Positions 61,095 to 64,000 of a stretch of 64,000 nt of DNA are shown one piece after another. Position 1 is the stretch's first letter. Each line of letters starts with the position of its first letter. The position numbers and the translations under genes are program-made. Below the pieces are notes generated by a model. That model did not search any database. It had not been told where the DNA came from and was given only the letters and a program-made list of their open reading frames with translations. Location of the stretch: contig NZ_CP059896.1 of NCBI RefSeq assembly GCF_014126615.1, positions 2,366,501 to 2,430,500 of the forward strand, given 5' to 3'. This DNA is from Ciceribacter thiooxidans. Lineage in GTDB: Bacteria; Pseudomonadota; Alphaproteobacteria; Rhizobiales; Rhizobiaceae.

Positions 61095-61592
61095 TGGTCG
61101 ATCTCCCCCCTTGAGGGGAGATGCCCGCAGGGCAGAGGGGGGGTTGTCACTGCAAGCGCCGAGAGTGGGGGGCACCCCCTCTGTCACTTCGTGACATCTC
61201 CCCCTCAAGGGGGAGATCGGGCGGCCCATACATCGCCTCCGTCATGCCCGTCCTCGGGTTAAACCCGAGGATGATCCGGCATCCAGCCGGCGAGCGTCGG
61301 CGAGCCGAAAGAACGCATTTCGACGAGGGCGAAAAAGTCTCTCCGCGCGATCGACATCGCGCGGCTGGATGCCGGGTCGAGCCCGGCATGACGGAAGTTG
61401 AGGGGGTGCGTGCCTCACCTTTGCCACTCACCACGCTGCGAGAGGGGATGAGCCGCGGGCCACGGGTCGATCTCCCCCCTTGAGGGGGAGATGCCCGCAG
61501 GGCAGAGGGGGGTGTCACTGCGAACGCCGAGAGTGGGGTTCACCCCCCTCTGTCACTTCGTGACATCTCCCCCTCAAGGGGGGAGATCGGGC
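61095..61592. repeat. composite mosaic repeat (B-C-B)
   Basis: 61098-61225 type B pair, 61238-61394 type C, 61470-61592 type B pair. The run 61265-61590 matches 40935-41250 almost base for base, including the non-palindromic link GTGCGTGCCTCACCTTTGCC. The gap 61020-61617 has no gene. Confidence 0.9.
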
Positions 61593-61617
61593 AGCTACCG
61601 TCGAACGTCGCCCTCTC

Positions 61618-62745
61618 CTACCGGTAGGCCTTCAGATAATGCCGCTCGAAGGCGCGTTTCAGCCAGTGGAAGACCTTGAGCCGTGGGGTGACGAAGCCGC
61701 GGGTCTTGCTGCGATAGACGAGGATGCCGCTGTCGAGCGTGTCGACGATGCAGATGAGCTCCGGCTTGAAGTCGGTCTGCGGCGAACGCCCCTTCAGGAC
61801 CGCGGCGATGTTGGCGGCGGCGGCCTTCGCCTGCAGGTCGGCCTGGTGTGCCTGCTTCGGCATCCAGTCCGGCCCCTTGAAGCTGCCGCTGTCGCCGACC
61901 ACCCAGACGCCCGGCCGACCCGGCACGCGGCATTTCTCGTCGGCCTCGATCATGCCGCCCGGCGAGAGCGGCAGGTCGGTCTCGGAAAGCCAGGCGGGAC
62001 CGGTGAGCCCCGGCATGAAGAGGATGAGGTCGGCGGCAAACTCGCCGCCCTCGGTCACCACCTTGTCGGCCTCGAGGCGCACCATCTTGTGACCGAGCCG
62101 GGTCTCGATGCCGCGGCGGGCCATCTCGGCGAGCAGCCCGTCGACCGCCTTGTCGCCGAGGCGTTGTCCAGGCCGCGCCGCCGGGCTGAAGAAGACGAGC
62201 TTGAAGCGGTCGCGCCGGCCCTGACGGCGCAGCAGCGTATCGATGATGAAGAGGAACTCGAACATCGGCCCGCCGCGCACCGCGGACTGTTCGTTGGGAT
62301 TGGCGGCGAAACCGACGGCGACCGTGCCGCCGGCCATCCCTTCCAGCCGGCGAGCGATCTCCTCACCGACGGCGATGCCTTCGCAGGGGACGAGCGCGTG
62401 CTCGATGCCGGGAAGCTTACGGATGAAGCGGCCGCCGGTCGCGATCACCAGTTGGTCGTTGGAAAACTCGCCGGCATCGGTCAGCACCGTGCGGCCGCCC
62501 CCGGCAAGGCCGGTGACCGACGCCTTCACGTGGCGCACCCGGTGGCGGACGAAGAAGTTGCCGAGCGGGATCCTGAGCGCGCTGCCCTTGCGCAGACCGG
62601 CCGGTAGCCAGATCGAGCTCGGCAGGTAGTGCAGCTCGTCCCGCGGCGAGATCACCGTGATCTCGTCTTCGACGCCCTGGCGGCGCAGTTCGCGGATGGT
62701 GGTGAGCGCCCCGAAACCGGAGCCGAGAACGGTGATATTGGCCAC
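61618..62745 (-). CDS. second SQR/flavocytochrome-c-like FAD oxidoreductase
   Basis: About 375 residues. FAD start ANITVLGSGFGALTTIRELR, LVIATGGRFIRKLP, and VWVVGDSGSFKGPDWMPKQA. Start taken as GTG 62745 because GGAG lies seven bases upstream; an ATG at 62775 is in the palindrome. Only distantly like the SQR-like protein at 41361; substrate uncertain (sulfide or another quinone-linked donor). Confidence 0.78.
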   Translation of the reverse strand: MANITVLGSGFGALTTIRELRRQGVEDEITVISPRDELHYLPSSIWLPAGLRKGSALRIPLGNFFVRHRVRHVKASVTGLAGGGRTVLTDAGEFSNDQLVIATGGRFIRKLPGIEHALVPCEGIAVGEEIARRLEGMAGGTVAVGFAANPNEQSAVRGGPMFEFLFIIDTLLRRQGRRDRFKLVFFSPAARPGQRLGDKAVDGLLAEMARRGIETRLGHKMVRLEADKVVTEGGEFAADLILFMPGLTGPAWLSETDLPLSPGGMIEADEKCRVPGRPGVWVVGDSGSFKGPDWMPKQAHQADLQAKAAAANIAAVLKGRSPQTDFKPELICIVDTLDSGILVYRSKTRGFVTPRLKVFHWLKRAFERHYLKAYR

Positions 62746-62769
62746 AGCAATCTCCAGAGAAAAACGTTT

Positions 62770-62785
62770 CTTCATATATATGAAG
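62770..62785. promoter_or_regulatory. perfect palindrome upstream of second SQR-like gene
   Basis: CTTCATATATATGAAG, 24 bp before the GTG start. AT-rich dyad of operator size. Compare TACGAAGCTTCGTA at 42698, which shares GAAG and nearby ATATAT text. Confidence 0.5.
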
Positions 62786-62854
62786 ATTTACTATTCCTGG
62801 AAAGAGGCGCTTCGCCACAGGGGGCCGGCGCGGTGGTGGCGGCTGGCATGATGC

Positions 62855-63292
62855 GCCCCTCACGATTGCCCCTCACCCTGACCCTCTCCCCGTCAAAACG
62901 GGGAGAGGGGACGGCCGAAGCGGTGCCGCTTGTCCCTTCTCCCCGCAAGCGGGGAGAAGTGCCGGCAGGCGGCTGAGAGGCCCTGGAAGTCAGGATGGTC
63001 GCTTCTCCCTCTGTGTCGGCTGCGCCGACATCTCCCCCTCAAGGGGGAGAGCGAGCGCACCATACATCGCCGCCCGTCATGCCCATCCTCGGGTTAAACC
63101 TGAGGATGATCCGGCATCCAGTCGGCGAGCCGAGAGAACGCATTTCGACGTATCTCCGCGCGATGGACATCGCGCGGCTGGATGCCGGGTCGAGCCCGGC
63201 ATGACGGACGATGTCACGAGCGCCGAAATCGGAGGACACCCCCCTCTGCCCTGCCGGGCATCTCCCCCTCAAGGGGGGAGATCGGACCGTGG
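62855..63292. repeat. mosaic repeats (types A, B-like, C and B)
   Basis: 62873-62975 two type A hairpins; 63010-63052 a B-like arm with CATCTCCCCCTCAAGGGGGA; 63078-63206 type C; 63238-63290 type B arm. Fills the gap between the SQR-like gene and ilvE (62786-63310). No gene here. Confidence 0.88.
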
Positions 63293-63310
63293 CTGGTGAA
63301 AATCGACTAT

Positions 63311-64000
63311 TCAGCCGACGCGGGTGGTGCGCGCCCAGTCCATGTAGAGTTCGAGCGCCTTGCGGGCGACCGGCCCTTCCTGCAGTTCGCGGTCGTCGAG
63401 GCGATTGACCGGGGCGACCTTGGAATAGTTGCCGGTGGTGAAGATCTCGTCGGCGCCCATGAAATCCTCGACCGAGAGGGTCGCCTCGCGCACGTCATGG
63501 CCCGCCTCGCGCAGGAGGCCGATGACCCGCGCGCGGGTGATGCCGGCGAGGAAGGTGCGGTTGGCGGCCGGGGTGAAGACGATGCCGTCCTTCACCATGA
63601 AGACGTTCGAGGAGGCGGTCTCGGCGACATTGCCGTTCATGTCGCGCACCAGCGCGTTGTCGAAGCCGCGGGCGCGCGCCTCGACGATCATGCGGCCGGA
63701 ATTCGGGTAGAGGCTGCCGGTCTTGGCGCCGGTCATCGCGCATTCCGGCGTCGGCCGGCGATAGGGCGAGAGCGTCAGCGAATGCGGCTTGGCGGTGTGC
63801 ATCGGCGCCTCGAAGAGGCAGAGCGCAAAGCGCGTCGAAGCAGCATCGGGGGCGACGACCGAGCCCGCCTGGCCGTGCTCGGCCCAGTACATCGGCTTGA
63901 TGTAGATCGCCGTCTTGCCGTCGAACTTCTTCACCCCTTCGAGCGCCAGCCGCTCGATCTCTTCCGCCGCAACCGTCGCGGCCATGCCCATGGCGACCGC
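63311..64000 (-). CDS. ilvE: branched-chain amino-acid aminotransferase, 5' end outside window
   Basis: The last 229 residues of a class IV PLP aminotransferase. MNGNVAETASSNVFMVKDGI and FTPAANRTFLAGITRARVIG are the BCAT signature; EIFTTGNYSKVAPVNRLDDR is the C-terminal substrate loop. Catalyses the last step of Ile, Leu and Val synthesis. The N-terminus lies beyond the right edge. Confidence 0.9.
   Translation of the reverse strand, partial: AVAMGMAATVAAEEIERLALEGVKKFDGKTAIYIKPMYWAEHGQAGSVVAPDAASTRFALCLFEAPMHTAKPHSLTLSPYRRPTPECAMTGAKTGSLYPNSGRMIVEARARGFDNALVRDMNGNVAETASSNVFMVKDGIVFTPAANRTFLAGITRARVIGLLREAGHDVREATLSVEDFMGADEIFTTGNYSKVAPVNRLDDRELQEGPVARKALELYMDWARTTRVG

Overview
The window is high-GC DNA that reads as a chromosomal segment of an alphaproteobacterium of the Rhizobiaceae (Sinorhizobium/Ensifer, Shinella or Rhizobium-like). 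The evidence is a MucR/Ros zinc-finger regulator, a complete pha/mnh-type cation/proton antiporter operon, a gene-transfer-agent (GTA) head cluster, FNR/FixK-type boxes, a CtrA-type site, and many rhizobial-style palindromic mosaic repeats between genes. The genus cannot be fixed from the sequence alone.

Layout. 1-5740 (minus strand): part of a GTA/phage head module in the order small gene, large terminase, [44-codon ORF, GH19-like lysin, Dabb protein], portal, three-helix membrane protein, prohead protease (cut by the left edge). 6.4-15.4 kb: YjbR and DUF1491 genes, a hicAB toxin-antitoxin pair, a soluble chemotaxis receptor, a PAS histidine kinase overlapping a peptidoglycan-binding protein, DUF5330, sufE, and a DUF6456 gene overlapping a stand-alone DnaA-domain-IV gene. 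15.7-16.8 kb: a lower-GC two-gene cassette (DUF5343 plus DUF4145/HEPN-like) that looks acquired. 17.2-24.4 kb: mucR with its terminator, then phaA-G in one leftward operon. 24.7-35.4 kb: ferric-reductase-like protein, msrB, Pepco-like protein, PhyH dioxygenase, DMT exporter with a divergent MocR regulator, DUF302, membrane AraC regulator, and a divergent MerR/cation-efflux pair. 35.5-40.5 kb: hypotheticals, a higBA-like module, oligopeptidase B and a NodB-type deacetylase. 41.4-48.7 kb: a sulfide:quinone-oxidoreductase-like gene and a universal stress protein, each with an upstream FNR/FixK box, plus AI-2E transporter, GNAT, hemolysin III-like, MAPEG, DksA-like, di-iron protein and methyltransferase genes. 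48.7-64 kb: cupin, deoxyribosyltransferase, a GNAT/DJ-1 operon behind a probable aromatic-amino-acid attenuator, a cobalamin riboswitch with cbtBA, DUF1127, a second hicAB, two c-type cytochromes, LysE, a WYL regulator, a phosphoesterase, sodB, a second SQR-like enzyme and ilvE (cut by the right edge).

Three overall points. First, at least seven genes, and probably eight, are broken by single-base indels; most lie in runs of G or C (small GTA gene, portal, lysin, phaF, msrB, deacetylase, MAPEG, WYL). That pattern fits assembly homopolymer error better than real gene decay. Second, almost every long intergenic gap is filled by recurring palindromic mosaic repeats; some sit inside the pha operon and one supplies the C-terminus of an AraC regulator. 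Third, the most interesting regulatory element is a leader peptide with a Tyr-Phe-Trp-Ala-Tyr run plus mutually exclusive hairpins ahead of a GNAT/DJ-1 operon. The best candidate for an undescribed system is the TGATG-coupled DUF5343/HEPN-like cassette.
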